A stretch of DNA of 64,000 nt from Psychrobacter sp. DAB_AL43B (GCF_900168255.1 NZ_LT799838.1:496001-560000), one strand, 5' to 3'; shown: positions 1-10,076, counted from the first letter of the stretch. The notes: generated by a model not told the origin, from the sequence alone. Numbers and translations are program-made.

Positions 1-199
1 TCACATGCCTGCGCGTAGTAATAAGTACTATTAATTAGTAATAAGCGCCATAGGCTTTTAATTTGATAAGATAGTTTCTTAACTTAATACGGTAGTATTA
101 GCGTATTGGCTGATATTAAGTATGAGTGGAGATTCTATTGATTCCATCTAACAGCATTTATTTTCATTACTCCATCCTCCATTATTTAGTAGGCGCTTT
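1..199. other. Non-coding region upstream of lepA
   Basis: This is the window edge and is AT-rich. I see no convincing open frame or sigma-70 promoter in it. The stretch just before lepA has only a weak purine-rich ribosome-binding site. Confidence 0.4.
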
Positions 200-1996
200 G
201 TGACTGCATTAGCCAATATTCGTAACTTTTCTATTATTGCCCACATTGATCATGGCAAGTCGACCCTTGCTGATCGTTTTATTCAGATGTGTGGCGCGCT
301 GCAAGATCGCGAGATGCAGGCGCAAGTCCTCGATTCGATGGATATTGAGCGTGAGCGCGGTATCACGATTAAAGCACAATCGGTGACGCTGTATTATGAC
401 CATCCCAATGGTGAGCGCTATCAGCTGAACTTTATTGATACCCCGGGACACGTCGATTTTTCTTATGAAGTCTCACGTTCATTAGCGGCTTGTGAAGGCG
501 CGCTATTGGTCGTTGATGCGGCGCAAGGTGTGGAAGCACAATCCGTTGCCAACTGTTATACCGCAGTTGATCAAGGTTTAGAGGTAATGGCAGTCTTAAA
601 CAAGATTGACTTACCACAAGTTGAGCCTGAGCGTGTCATCCAAGAGATTGAAGATATCATCGGTATCGATGCCGTTGATGCCCCACGCGTTTCAGCAAAA
701 TCTGGTCTTGGCGTTGATAAATTACTTGAAGCGTTGGTTGAATTTATCCCTGCGCCAACGGGTGATCGTGACGCCCCGCTACAAGCGTTGATTATTGATT
801 CGTGGTTTGATAATTACTTGGGCGTCGTATCATTAGTACGTGTGCGCCAAGGTACGATAAAAAAAGGCGATAAACTTTATATTAAATCTACCAAAGATGC
901 GCATCTAGTCGGCTCAATTGGTGTCTTTACCCCGAAGCCTGTAGATACGGGTATTTTACAAGCGGGTGAAGTGGGCTTTATTATTGCGGGTATCAAGGAC
1001 ATTGCTGGTGCGCCGGTTGGTGATACGATTACTCATGCCAGTACGCCTGATGTTGAGCGTATTCCTGGGTTTAAACAGATTACCCCGCAAGTTTATGCCG
1101 GTATGTTCCCTGTTGAGTCTACTGATTTCGAAAAATTCCGTGAAGCGCTGCAAAAGCTACAGATTAACGATGCGTCGTTATTTTTTGAGCCAGATACTTC
1201 AGATGCACTCGGTTTTGGTTTCCGTTGTGGCTTCCTCGGTATGCTGCATATGGAGATTATCCAAGAGCGTTTAGAGCGCGAATATGACTTGGATTTGATT
1301 ACCACTGCGCCTTCGGTGATTTACGAGATTGTGAAAAAAGATGGCGAGATTATTTACGTTGATAACCCATCAAGATTGCCTGAACCTAATAATATTGAAG
1401 AATTCCGTGAGCCAATTGCCCGTTGTCAGATTTTAGTACCGCAAGATTACTTGGGTAACGTCATGACCTTGTGTATCGAGCGCCGCGGTGTGCAAGTTGA
1501 TATGCGCTTTATGGGTCGCCAAGTGCAACTGATCTTTGATATTCCGATGGGTGAAGTAGTCATGGATTTCTTTGACCGCCTAAAATCAGTCTCACGTGGC
1601 TTTGCTTCGCTTGACTACAATTTTGAGCGTTATCAAGTCGATAAGTTGGTTAAAGTGGACGTACTGATTAATGGCGATAAAGTTGATGCGCTTGCCATGA
1701 TTGTCCATGAAACCCAATCACGCTACCGTGGTAATGCGCTGGTTGGGAAGATGAAAGAGCTGATCCCGCGTCAGATGTTTGATGTGGCGATTCAAGCGGC
1801 GATCGGTAGCCAGATTATTGGACGTAGTACGGTTAAAGCTATGCGTAAAGACGTCTTAGCCAAATGTTATGGCGGTGATGTCTCGCGTAAGAAAAAGCTA
1901 TTGTCTAAGCAAAAAGCCGGTAAAAAACGCATGAAGCAAGTCGGTAATGTGGAGATTCCACAAGAAGCCTTCTTAGCAGTACTTCAAGTAGATTAA
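200..1996 (+). CDS. lepA: Elongation factor 4 (LepA), back-translocating ribosomal GTPase
   Basis: Translational GTPase that binds post-translocation ribosomes and helps recover stalled or mis-translocated complexes. The 598-residue product has the usual family length. Visible features are the G1 loop AHIDHGKS near residue 15, the ERERGITI switch region, DTPGHVDF (G3), NKID (G4), and the C-terminal LepA-specific region ending in a Lys-rich [16 protein letters not shown] segment. The start is GTG, with the conserved N-terminus [17 protein letters not shown] directly after it. It leads a colinear cluster and lepB follows after 80 bp, as in most gammaproteobacteria. Confidence 0.97.
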   Translation: MTALANIRNFSIIAHIDHGKSTLADRFIQMCGALQDREMQAQVLDSMDIERERGITIKAQSVTLYYDHPNGERYQLNFIDTPGHVDFSYEVSRSLAACEGALLVVDAAQGVEAQSVANCYTAVDQGLEVMAVLNKIDLPQVEPERVIQEIEDIIGIDAVDAPRVSAKSGLGVDKLLEALVEFIPAPTGDRDAPLQALIIDSWFDNYLGVVSLVRVRQGTIKKGDKLYIKSTKDAHLVGSIGVFTPKPVDTGILQAGEVGFIIAGIKDIAGAPVGDTITHASTPDVERIPGFKQITPQVYAGMFPVESTDFEKFREALQKLQINDASLFFEPDTSDALGFGFRCGFLGMLHMEIIQERLEREYDLDLITTAPSVIYEIVKKDGEIIYVDNPSRLPEPNNIEEFREPIARCQILVPQDYLGNVMTLCIERRGVQVDMRFMGRQVQLIFDIPMGEVVMDFFDRLKSVSRGFASLDYNFERYQVDKLVKVDVLINGDKVDALAMIVHETQSRYRGNALVGKMKELIPRQMFDVAIQAAIGSQIIGRSTVKAMRKDVLAKCYGGDVSRKKKLLSKQKAGKKRMKQVGNVEIPQEAFLAVLQVD

Positions 1997-2076
1997 GATA
2001 TTGATATACGCATAACCATCGCTAGTCTTATAAATTAAAATAGTCAGATAAGTAGCTCGCTAATAGGCAATTAAGT

Positions 2077-2979
2077 ATGGATTTTGATTTTAATTTGATT
2101 TTAGTGCCATTAACCATCGGCTTGGGTATTATTTGGCTATTAGATAAGTTGACGCTTAAACAACGTAAAACCCGTGGTCGCGGTAAAGAGAGCTTACTGG
2201 TACGCTGGGCTTATGACTTTTTCCCCGTGTTAGCGGTGGTGCTTATTGTACGCTCGTTCTTAATTGAGCCGTTTAATATTCCTTCATCGTCTATGGTGCC
2301 GACGTTATATACTGGCGATTTTATTGCCGTCAATAAATACGCTTATGGTGTGCGTTTGCCATTAACTTATAATAAAGTAATCGATACTGGCGCGCCTGAA
2401 CATGGCGACGTGGCAGTTTTTCGCTATCCAGAAAACCCGAGTATTTATTATATCAAGCGGGTCATTGGTCTGCCGGGTGATACCGTCAGTTATAACCAAG
2501 GTACGCTTGCGATTAACGACGTCCCTGTGAACACGGTCGCGGTTGATTTTGACGCTAATGCTGAGCTGACATCACAGCTGTATTCCGCAGGTCAAGTGGC
2601 ACCCGGTCAAATGCTCACAGAAGAAAATGCCGCTGCAATGGGCCAGCAAGAAGAAGGCGAAGCACAGTATTTCAAAGAAACCCAAGAGAAGCATGAATAT
2701 GTCGTTCGCTATTTGAAGGGCATGAACAGCTCGCAATATGCACCATTTTTGCAGCAACAGTCGCCAGAAGTGGTTAGCTCAGAAGGTAATGAGTGGCGTA
2801 TTAAGGTACCAGAAGGTCAATATTTTGTGATGGGTGATAACCGCGATCGTAGTGCGGATGGCCGTTTTTGGGGCTTTGTACCGGATGATAATTTAGCGGG
2901 CAAAGCCGTTTATATTTGGATGCATAAACCGCCTGGTCTTAACTTACCGACCTTTAAACGTAACGGTGCTATCGATTAA
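2077..2979 (+). CDS. lepB: Signal peptidase I
   Basis: Inner-membrane serine protease that removes signal peptides from Sec and Tat substrates. The 300-residue protein starts with a membrane segment (residues about 5-22), then a basic cytoplasmic loop and a second membrane segment (about 48-64). The catalytic Ser/Lys dyad is visible: Ser72 in SSSMVPT and Lys127 in YIKRVIGLPGD. The C-terminal boxes GDNRDRSADGR and GFVPDDNLAGKA are intact. Residues about 150-240 form a large Gln/Glu-rich insertion in the periplasmic part, as in longer gammaproteobacterial enzymes. It lies between lepA and the DUF4845 gene on the same strand. Confidence 0.96.
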   Translation: MDFDFNLILVPLTIGLGIIWLLDKLTLKQRKTRGRGKESLLVRWAYDFFPVLAVVLIVRSFLIEPFNIPSSSMVPTLYTGDFIAVNKYAYGVRLPLTYNKVIDTGAPEHGDVAVFRYPENPSIYYIKRVIGLPGDTVSYNQGTLAINDVPVNTVAVDFDANAELTSQLYSAGQVAPGQMLTEENAAAMGQQEEGEAQYFKETQEKHEYVVRYLKGMNSSQYAPFLQQQSPEVVSSEGNEWRIKVPEGQYFVMGDNRDRSADGRFWGFVPDDNLAGKAVYIWMHKPPGLNLPTFKRNGAID

Positions 2980-3139
2980 TATTATCAATACTCGACGGAT
3001 TAAGTTATCGATAATAGTTTTGTGATAATATCATGGCTATTTAAGGCACTACTATCTAGATTATAGATAGGGACTAAAACATGGTAATTTATAAGCATGG
3101 TAAATTATCAATATAGCAACTTTCCCGTTGAGAGGTATT

Positions 3140-3535
3140 ATGGTGCAACAGTTATCTGGTTTGTCTACACAGCGCGGCGCTAGTGTCACTAGCATCGTCT
3201 TTATTATCATCGCTTTAGGCGTGGCTATCAAATTGATCGTTGCTATTGTACCAGCACAAATTGGCGATTATCAATTGAGCAAAACCTTAAACGCTCAGCT
3301 TAAAGAATCCAATAGTAATAAGGAAACCGCCAAACAGTTCGTTGAGCGTGTTGACAAGCAACTGTCTATTAATGCTGATTATGATACTAAGGCAGCAGAG
3401 GTATTTACCTTTACGGATAAAAAAACAGGTCAATTAGCTATTCATAAGAAATATGACATAACCAATAAACTCTTCGGTAATGTAGATATTATTAATCGCT
3501 TCGAAGGTGATATTGATGGTACAACAGCCGAATAA
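3140..3535 (+). CDS. DUF4845 family single-pass membrane protein
   Basis: The 131-residue protein has a short basic N-terminus (QRGAS), one membrane helix (roughly residues 17-38) and a soluble domain predicted to face the periplasm. The family (PF16137) is of unknown function and is typically encoded between lepB and rnc, exactly as here. The N-terminus resembles pilin-like QRG-x-S starts but lacks a prepilin leader. ATG 3140 was chosen over an in-frame TTG at 3128 because the Shine-Dalgarno AGAGG lies between them. No function is assigned. Confidence 0.85.
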   Translation: MVQQLSGLSTQRGASVTSIVFIIIALGVAIKLIVAIVPAQIGDYQLSKTLNAQLKESNSNKETAKQFVERVDKQLSINADYDTKAAEVFTFTDKKTGQLAIHKKYDITNKLFGNVDIINRFEGDIDGTTAE

Positions 3536-3644
3536 CTGGCTTTTTGTATATTTGTATAATAGCTATCTAAAAACAGCTATCTGAAAGCTGGTTTTTTGAA
3601 GTTAATGTTTTTTGAAAAATATTATCATTTAATAAAATTAAACA

Positions 3645-4475
3645 ATGAAATACAAACGGGATAACCATAAGCCACGCATGAAACCAACTTCGCAGTACCC
3701 TCAGGCGGTTCCTAATCCCCAACAAAACAGCCTGTCTGATGACACGCTTGTTATTAGCTCGGAATTTATTCAACGCTTAGCAATATTAACGCGCAAATTG
3801 GGTTATGTGTTTAATGATTTAAGCCTACCAAAGCTGGCACTCACTCATCGCTCGTTCGATAGCAAAAAAAACTACGAGCGTTTAGAGTTTTTGGGTGATG
3901 CGTTATTAGGTATGATTGTCGGTGAGGCGTTATATCATCGTTATCCTAGCCAAAACGAAGGTCGGCTGACCCGTATGCGTGCCACTTTAGTACGGCAAGA
4001 GTCTTTGGTCATCATTGCCCAAAACCTAGAGCTGTCTAATCAGTTAATATTGGGCGTGGGTGAGCGTAAAGGCGGCGGTCGCAATCGCGCTTCTATATTG
4101 GCCGATGCTGTAGAATCATTGATTGGTGCTATCTATTTGGATAGCCAAGATATGAATATTACGCGAGCTTGCGTGCTTTCTTGGTACGGCGACCTCATTG
4201 ATAATGTCAATGATCAAAAAGCCCTAAAAGATGCCAAGAGCCGCTTACAAGAATGGTTACAGTCTAAGCAATTTGATCTGCCGCATTACGAGCTTATGGA
4301 GACACAAGGCAATGCACCGCATCAAGTTTTTGTGGTTCGCTGTCAGGTAAATATCAGCAATTGTCCTGATATTACTGAATCTGGCGAGAGTCGCCGTATT
4401 GCTGAGCAAAAAGCAGCAGAGCTTATGATTAATCAGCTTCATAAATTACCAGGTGTGCCCAAAAAGCGCGCATAA
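3645..4475 (+). CDS. rnc: Ribonuclease III
   Basis: Double-strand-specific endoribonuclease that processes rRNA precursors and structured mRNAs. The 276-residue protein has the signature ERLEFLGDALLG (about residues 77-88), the second acidic cluster ILADAVESLIGAIY, and a C-terminal double-stranded RNA-binding domain ending in AEQKAAELMI. Family members are about 225 residues; the excess is an N-terminal extension of about 45 residues rich in Lys, Gln, Pro and Ser. A later start at about 3678 (MKPTSQ) is possible and would shorten it by 11 residues. era follows, the conserved rnc-era order. Confidence 0.95.
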   Translation: MKYKRDNHKPRMKPTSQYPQAVPNPQQNSLSDDTLVISSEFIQRLAILTRKLGYVFNDLSLPKLALTHRSFDSKKNYERLEFLGDALLGMIVGEALYHRYPSQNEGRLTRMRATLVRQESLVIIAQNLELSNQLILGVGERKGGGRNRASILADAVESLIGAIYLDSQDMNITRACVLSWYGDLIDNVNDQKALKDAKSRLQEWLQSKQFDLPHYELMETQGNAPHQVFVVRCQVNISNCPDITESGESRRIAEQKAAELMINQLHKLPGVPKKRA

Positions 4476-4692
4476 TTGATTTTAAAGTTTGTGAAGCCTA
4501 TTTTAAAGTTCGATTATAAACATAACCTTTAATTTCTACTATTTTATTCAAATACTTGTGGCTTTGAAAATCGATTTTTTGAAGCACTAAGTGTTGAAAT
4601 ACCCAATACTCTTAACTTGATAACAGTTCTGCTGTTTTATTTTATTTAATTTTACAGCAGTTTGACTGATACAACCTCCACAGGATTAACCT

Positions 4693-5871
4693 ATGAGCAA
4701 TCACCCTGACTTGCCATTAAATAATGAAGATAATGCCAAAAATATGACCGAAAATGCCGACCTGAATCTAAGCCAAAACAATACTGAATCGAATGATATT
4801 CAGCTAAATGCTGATAATTTAGAAAATAATGCACTAGAAGACAATTCGTTAGAAGCTAATGCGCTAGAAGAAAACGCAATAGAAAACAATGATCTAGAAA
4901 ACGATTTAGCAATTGAAGAGTTTTTTTCACCAAGTAATAGTGCTCGTACTGCTGAAGGTTTTAAAACCGGCTATGTAGCGATTGTTGGTCGTCCAAATGT
5001 GGGTAAATCGACCTTGATGAATCATTTATTGGGTCAAAAACTGTCTATCACCTCACGTAAACCGCAGACGACTCGTCATCGTATTCACGGTATTTTATCT
5101 AATGATGAAATGCAAGCCGTATTCGTCGACACCCCTGGTATTCATCGTAATGAAGTGCGTGCTATTAATGAACGTATGAATAAAGCCGCCGTGTCTGCCT
5201 TAGTCGATGTTGACTTGGTGTTATTCGTAGTTGATTCAGACCAGTGGCGTGATGATGACCTATTGGTTTTACAAAAACTTGGTAATACGGAGCTGACCGT
5301 TGTATTGGTCATTAATAAAGCAGACACTTTAAAAGATAAAGGCAGTATTCTGCCACTTATCGAAACCTTTAGTGATAGCTTTGACTTTGCCGATATCGTA
5401 CCTGTTTCTGCATTAAAAAATCAAAATCTTAATCGTCTACAAGAAGTGATTGCTTCACATCTCCCAATCGCTGAGCCTATCTATGATACGGAGCAAATCA
5501 CCGATCGTTCAGAGCGATTTTTGGCCAGTGAAATTATCCGTGAAAAAATCATGCGTAGCTCTGGTGATGAAGTACCATACGATTTGACCGTACAGATTGA
5601 CGGATTTAAAGACGAAGCGGCGCATACTGATCCAAAAACAGGTCGCCCACGCAAAGCCTGTACTTTTATTGATGCCACTATCTATGTTGAACGTAGCGGG
5701 CAAAAGGCGATTGTTATTGGCGACAAAGGTCAACGTATCAAACAAGTCGGTATGGACGCGCGTAAGGATATGGAACAACTGTTCGATAAAAAAATTATGT
5801 TAACGCTATGGGTGAAAGTGAAGCGCGGCTGGTCCGATGATGAGCGTGCTTTAACCAGCTTGGGATATTAG
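4693..5871 (+). CDS. era: GTPase Era with repetitive N-terminal extension
   Basis: Essential Ras-like GTPase that binds 16S rRNA and assists 30S maturation. The G1 loop GRPNVGKS is at residues 99-106, DTPG (G3) and NKAD (G4) follow, and the C-terminal KH domain carries the GxxG-type loop IGDKGQRIKQ. The total is 392 residues against about 300 in E. coli. The difference is a roughly 90-residue acidic, Asn/Glu/Leu-rich N-terminal extension containing six degenerate 5-residue units of LExNx type. The ATG follows a purine-rich stretch (CCACAGGATT). The GTPase and KH cores look intact. Confidence 0.96.
   Translation: MSNHPDLPLNNEDNAKNMTENADLNLSQNNTESNDIQLNADNLENNALEDNSLEANALEENAIENNDLENDLAIEEFFSPSNSARTAEGFKTGYVAIVGRPNVGKSTLMNHLLGQKLSITSRKPQTTRHRIHGILSNDEMQAVFVDTPGIHRNEVRAINERMNKAAVSALVDVDLVLFVVDSDQWRDDDLLVLQKLGNTELTVVLVINKADTLKDKGSILPLIETFSDSFDFADIVPVSALKNQNLNRLQEVIASHLPIAEPIYDTEQITDRSERFLASEIIREKIMRSSGDEVPYDLTVQIDGFKDEAAHTDPKTGRPRKACTFIDATIYVERSGQKAIVIGDKGQRIKQVGMDARKDMEQLFDKKIMLTLWVKVKRGWSDDERALTSLGY
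4819..4908 (+). repeat. Six imperfect 15-bp tandem repeats inside era
   Basis: In-frame units of the form (c/t/a)TAGAA-plus-nine begin at 4819, 4834, 4849, 4864, 4879 and 4894, and encode LENNA, LEDNS, LEANA, LEENA, IENND and LENDL. Because the units are 15 bp, gain or loss keeps the reading frame. Confidence 0.9.
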
Positions 5872-5933
5872 TAGCGACCAAAAAACAGCATGTCGATAAT
5901 AGATTTCTATTATTAAAGCTGAGGTAATAATCA

Positions 5934-6791
5934 ATGCGTAACGAAGCGTTAATCGGTTATTTATTACACCAGCGCCCTTATCAAGAAAAGCGCGCCTTAT
6001 ATTATTTATTTTCTCAGCAACACGGGGTGATACATGGTATTGGTAAAAAGGGCGCGCCACTATTTATGCCCTTACAGCTCTTTGCTACTGGCAAACGTGA
6101 TCTTAAAACATTCAGTCAGATTAATATCGCCTTGTTAAGCGTCGTACAGAAACCCATAGAGCAAGAAGATAGTAACGCTAGAGAAAATAGGGATGCTATA
6201 AAAGATAGGGATGCTATAAAAGATAGTGATGCTATAAAAGATAGTGATGCTATAAAAGATAGCAACGCGATAATGTCAGAGGCGTTGCATCACGACAGTA
6301 TCACTGGCCAACATCAGTATGCTGCCCTGTATTTGAATGAAATACTGTGGCGACTACTACCTACTGAAGATCCTATGCCAGTATTATGGCACCATTATCA
6401 AGACAGTCTACGTCAGCTTAAACAGCCCTTAACTGCTGACGAATTACGTTTATGCTTGCGCCACTTTGAGACGTATTTATTTAACGAGTTGGGTTTTTCG
6501 CTAACGTTAAAACATGATAGCCTTGAGAATCCTATTGAGCCTCACTGTGCTTACCGCTTCTTAGCTGATGTAGGTTTAGTGCCTATTGTCCATACTGAAG
6601 ATAATGATAGGGCTATCACTCATACGGTTTTCAGTGGTAGTGAGATATTGATGATGCTGGAGCAAGGAATATCTAATACTACGCTAAACGCATGGTCGCG
6701 CTTGCATCGGCAGCTGATTGATCATTTGCTTGATTATCAGCCGCTACAAAGTCGTTTACTTTGGCAGCAGCAACAGCGTTATCAATCATAG
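5934..6791 (+). CDS. recO: DNA repair protein RecO
   Basis: RecFOR-pathway mediator that loads RecA on SSB-coated single strands and anneals DNA. The N-terminus (EALIGYLLHQRPYQEKRALYYLFSQ, residues 3-27, shown here in parts: EALIGYLLHQRPYQ then EKRALYYLFSQ) matches the OB-fold start of RecO, and the C-terminal half is the usual helical region with LCLRHFETYLFNELGFSLTL. The length of 285 residues exceeds the usual 230-245 because of an Asp/Lys/Ile-rich repeat block at residues about 80-112. It lies 62 bp after era and 65 bp before pdxJ, the common era-recO-pdxJ order. Confidence 0.92.
   Translation: MRNEALIGYLLHQRPYQEKRALYYLFSQQHGVIHGIGKKGAPLFMPLQLFATGKRDLKTFSQINIALLSVVQKPIEQEDSNARENRDAIKDRDAIKDSDAIKDSDAIKDSNAIMSEALHHDSITGQHQYAALYLNEILWRLLPTEDPMPVLWHHYQDSLRQLKQPLTADELRLCLRHFETYLFNELGFSLTLKHDSLENPIEPHCAYRFLADVGLVPIVHTEDNDRAITHTVFSGSEILMMLEQGISNTTLNAWSRLHRQLIDHLLDYQPLQSRLLWQQQQRYQS
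6192..6263 (+). repeat. Four 18-bp tandem repeats inside recO
   Basis: Units start at 6192, 6210, 6228 and 6246. The consensus is GATGCTATAAAAGATAGK; the units differ only in the last base (G, T, T, C). Each encodes DAIKD plus Arg or Ser. The near identity points to recent expansion by slippage. Confidence 0.95.
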
Positions 6792-6856
6792 TTTTGACAA
6801 AGACTTTATAAGCTATTTTTTAGTAAATGATCTACATATTATTAAAAGGATTTTTT

Positions 6857-7657
6857 ATGACTAACGCCGCGCACATAACAGCCTCCAAATTAGAGCAAAC
6901 TTCAGAAAATGCCTCAAAAAAACCGTTATTAGGGGTCAATGTTGACCACGTAGCGACCTTACGCCAAGCACGTGGCGTTAGCTATCCAAGTCCATTAGCA
7001 GCAGCACTTCTATGTGAACAAGCGGGTGCAGATGGGATAACGATTCATTTGCGTGAAGATCGCCGTCATATTCAAGATGCAGATGTTTATGAAATGGCGG
7101 GGCAACTGACCACTAGAATGAATTTAGAGATGGCAGCAACGACTGAAATGCTAGAGATTGCCTGTCAGGTCAAACCATTTTGGGTATGTTTAGTACCAGA
7201 AAAGCGTGCCGAATTGACCACAGAAGGCGGTCTTGATGTCGCAGGACAGCTCACTTGGTTGACAGATTATATCGGTCAGTTACAGGCGGCAGATATCAAA
7301 GTGTCTTTATTTATTGATCCAGAAGATAAGCAGATTGCTGCAGCAGTCAATTGTGGCGCTGATGCTATTGAATTACATACAGGCGCCTATGCGGAGGCAG
7401 GTTTAGCAGATGATATCGATAGGATGAACGCAGAACTGAATCGAATCAAAAATGCAGTGGCCACTGCTAGATTTACTGATGATAAACTTCTAGTCAATGC
7501 AGGCCACGGTCTCACACGTGATAACGTCAATGCTATTGCCCAGATTGATGGTATATATGAGCTGAATATTGGTCATGCTCTTATTGCCGATGCCGTTTTT
7601 GTTGGATTAGAGCAGGCGGTTATTATGATGAAGTCTGCCATGCACCAAAGTATCTAA
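6857..7657 (+). CDS. pdxJ: Pyridoxine 5'-phosphate synthase
   Basis: Condenses 1-deoxyxylulose-5-phosphate with 3-amino-2-oxopropyl phosphate to give pyridoxine 5'-phosphate, the last ring-closing step of DXP-dependent vitamin B6 synthesis. The 266-residue TIM barrel shows [16 protein letters not shown] near the N-terminus, [16 protein letters not shown], and the phosphate-binding ending [12 protein letters not shown] and [12 protein letters not shown] 6857 was chosen because AAAAGGA lies 6-7 bases upstream; the earlier in-frame ATG at 6827 has no such site. It ends the lepA-era-recO cluster and faces the pseudopilin gene only 19 bp away. Confidence 0.96.
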   Translation: MTNAAHITASKLEQTSENASKKPLLGVNVDHVATLRQARGVSYPSPLAAALLCEQAGADGITIHLREDRRHIQDADVYEMAGQLTTRMNLEMAATTEMLEIACQVKPFWVCLVPEKRAELTTEGGLDVAGQLTWLTDYIGQLQAADIKVSLFIDPEDKQIAAAVNCGADAIELHTGAYAEAGLADDIDRMNAELNRIKNAVATARFTDDKLLVNAGHGLTRDNVNAIAQIDGIYELNIGHALIADAVFVGLEQAVIMMKSAMHQSI

Positions 7658-7676
7658 GCATCTAATCTCATCATTT

Positions 7677-8264
7677 TTATTGGCCACATTCGGTCGGGTG
7701 GCTTTCATTTGGTTTATAAGTAATGAGACCACCTTGATTGAATGAGATTTGATACATGATTTGATTGTAGGTTGAGGTCGGACAGTATTTAATATGACCA
7801 AAATGTCCGCGCGGACTACCGCTGTCGCCCCAGAACTTAGTGTAATGACGATTATTACCTACGCGTAGATATAAAGTACTATATTTCGGGTTTAGGATCT
7901 GTTCTGCTAGCAAATCATCAATACCAATATCAAAATTTTTATTATTATTCTTATCTGAAAATAACAACAGTGTTTTATAACTGTCTCGATGACAACGTCC
8001 AGCACTGTTCGATAAACAAACAAGTAAATCTTGTCTTCTGATATAACTTTCAGCTTTGGCTAATGTCAGCGTATTTTCTATTTGACCTTCAATACGCTTT
8101 GCTTCCATGCGAGCGAGTTGCTCCATAATAGAAGGAGCAGCAATCATTGCTAATATAGACAAGACTGCGACGGTAACGATCAGCTCTACCAAATTAAAAC
8201 CCTTATCATGATAGGGCTTTTGATTTTTTAACCTATTGAAAGATTCTCTATATGATGCAATCAT
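7677..8264 (-). CDS. FimT/GspH-type minor pseudopilin
   Basis: The 195-residue protein has a class III prepilin signal: a 22-residue basic leader, the cleavage site G|FNLVEL, and a hydrophobic N-terminal helix (LIVTVAVLSILAMIAAPSI). The remaining region has the GspH/FimT pattern of a pilin that primes type IV pili or a type II-like system. Two cysteine pairs in the C-terminal region (LLVCL...GRCH, KYCP...TECGQ) may form disulfides. No other pilus gene is near, so it is an orphan that would be assembled by machinery encoded elsewhere. It is convergent with pdxJ. Confidence 0.85.
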   Translation of the reverse strand: MIASYRESFNRLKNQKPYHDKGFNLVELIVTVAVLSILAMIAAPSIMEQLARMEAKRIEGQIENTLTLAKAESYIRRQDLLVCLSNSAGRCHRDSYKTLLLFSDKNNNKNFDIGIDDLLAEQILNPKYSTLYLRVGNNRHYTKFWGDSGSPRGHFGHIKYCPTSTYNQIMYQISFNQGGLITYKPNESHPTECGQ

Positions 8265-8868
8265 TGAGGACTGTTACCTATATAAAAGGTATGGATAGAA
8301 TAAAATCTTTAAAATTGTCTGATGAAATTGAGTTTTTGTTTCAATATAACTGGTTAATTTTATAATTTACTTAACTTTTCACCCTAATTTCTGAATTACT
8401 CATGATGTAGAAACTGGCGTCTAAGACCACATATTTATCTAGGTAGTGAAACTATGTTTACATTTATGAATATAAACTAAATATATGTCTACTGTCAAAG
8501 AATGTTTCAATTCGTGAATGGAGCGTTTTAGCAATAGAGAAACTAAGCCATTTGTATTAAAATAGTCTTAATCAATAGACATGATTGGTTTCATAATCTA
8601 TTGCGACCTAACATACAAAAGATAAAAAGTGTAAAGTGTGTTAGAGCTCAGTAAGTTAAGCTGGCTAATGTGTTTTAGTTATGACATTATCGTGTAATAA
8701 TGTGTAGCTGGTTAACGAAAAAAGTTGTAAACTGAATTGATAATCGCTAAGCTACTTCTTAATTGGTTTTGCTTTGTAATTTTAATTCGTAAATGATGTC
8801 TATTTTTGGCCATCTTGAGCAGCGGTTTTGCTTAATGCATTACTAAAATTATCCTTTGGAGGAAGTTC
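8265..8868. other. Intergenic region, pseudopilin / ompA divergent spacer
   Basis: An AT-rich 604-bp spacer between divergent genes. It contains one clear hairpin: CAATAGA (8573-8579) pairs with TCTATTG (8597-8603), and inside it ATGA pairs with TCAT around a 6-base loop. I could not place a confident promoter. A strong ribosome-binding site GGAGGAAG lies directly before the ompA-like ATG. No gene is seen. Confidence 0.5.
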
Positions 8869-10038
8869 ATGAAATTAAATAAAATTGCTTTGGCTTTGTT
8901 TGCCATCACGGCAGCCCCACTAGCAGCTAACGCTGGCGTTACTATCAGCCCATTGCTACTTGGTTATCATTACAGTGAAGGCGCTTCTGATGAGCAAGCT
9001 GAAACTATGGGCGCAGGTGGGGTTTATAAAGAGAATGGTTTATACACTGGTGCAGCACTAGGTATCGAGCTAACTCCTTCTACTCAATTTCAAGTAGAGT
9101 ATGGCGTATCAAATACTGATGCTGTAAACGATGCTGGTACTATATCTTTAGATGCTGAACAAGAAATGATTTCTGGTAACTTCTTGATCGGTTTTGAAGA
9201 GTTCAGTGGTTACACTGATAACGCATTTAAGCCATATGTATTAGTTGGTGCTGGTCAATCTAAAATCGAAGTTGAAGATGCAGCTGGCAACTTTGTTACT
9301 GGTTCTAAAGATACTATTGGTAACCTAGGTCTAGGTGCTATGTATCGTATTAACAATGCTTTAAGCCTACGTGGTGAAGCTCGTGCGATTCATAACTTTG
9401 ACGAAAACTGGTGGGAAGGCATGGCCTTGGCCGGTCTAGAAGTTGTACTTGGTGGCCATTTAGCACCTACAGTAGCTGTTCCACCAATGGAAGAGCCTAA
9501 CGTTCAAACTCCACCAATCGTTGTTATTGAATCTGATCTTGATTCTGATGGCGATGGCGTACCTGATAGCATCGATGCTTGCCCAGGCACTCCAATGAAC
9601 GTGGTTGTTGATGAGCGCGGTTGCCCAGTACCAGTAGATATTACTGATGAGCTGAAAATGGAACTTCGTGTATTCTTTGATAACGATAAATCAGCTATCA
9701 AAGCTCAGTACCAACCTGAGATCGCTAAAGTAGCAGAGAAGATGCGTGAGTATCCTAACTCTACCGCTCGTGTTGAAGGTCATGCTTCTAAAACAGGTCC
9801 ATCAGCACGTTATAACCAACGTCTGTCTGAAGCCCGTGCCGTTGCTGTAAAATCTATGTTGACTAACGAATTTGGTATCGCACCAAACCGTCTATCAACA
9901 GTTGGTTATGGTTATGACCAACCAATCGCTGATAACAACACTGAAGAAGGTCGCGCTATGAACCGTCGTGTATATGCCATCATCACTGGTGACAAAACCA
10001 TGACTGTTGAACAAACTAAAGATATGGTTGTTCAATAA
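8869..10038 (+). CDS. OmpA family outer membrane protein (OprF/Omp38-like)
   Basis: Major outer membrane beta-barrel with a periplasmic peptidoglycan-binding domain. The 389-residue precursor has a signal peptide ending APLAANA|G. An eight-stranded barrel region (about 23-200) follows, then a short Pro-rich hinge and a calcium-binding-like thrombospondin type 3 segment (DSDGDGVPDSIDACPGTP). The C-terminal OmpA domain (about 265-375) has VEGHASKTGP, YNQRLSEARA and GRAMNRRV. The very strong ribosome-binding site and a strong terminator fit high expression. OmpA/OprF members of Moraxellaceae have this length and order. Confidence 0.93.
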   Translation: MKLNKIALALFAITAAPLAANAGVTISPLLLGYHYSEGASDEQAETMGAGGVYKENGLYTGAALGIELTPSTQFQVEYGVSNTDAVNDAGTISLDAEQEMISGNFLIGFEEFSGYTDNAFKPYVLVGAGQSKIEVEDAAGNFVTGSKDTIGNLGLGAMYRINNALSLRGEARAIHNFDENWWEGMALAGLEVVLGGHLAPTVAVPPMEEPNVQTPPIVVIESDLDSDGDGVPDSIDACPGTPMNVVVDERGCPVPVDITDELKMELRVFFDNDKSAIKAQYQPEIAKVAEKMREYPNSTARVEGHASKTGPSARYNQRLSEARAVAVKSMLTNEFGIAPNRLSTVGYGYDQPIADNNTEEGRAMNRRVYAIITGDKTMTVEQTKDMVVQ

Positions 10039-10076
10039 GTAATAGCTACTAGTTATGTTATAAACTAATTAGTTAC

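Noticed and set aside
966..1274. Open frames of 60-135 codons inside lepA and other long genes, on both strands
   Set aside because: These follow the codon periodicity of the real gene in another frame, lack ribosome-binding sites and show no protein family features.
6192..6263. Short regular repeats that might look like a CRISPR
   Set aside because: The 18-bp units have no spacers, lie in frame inside recO, and no cas gene is present.
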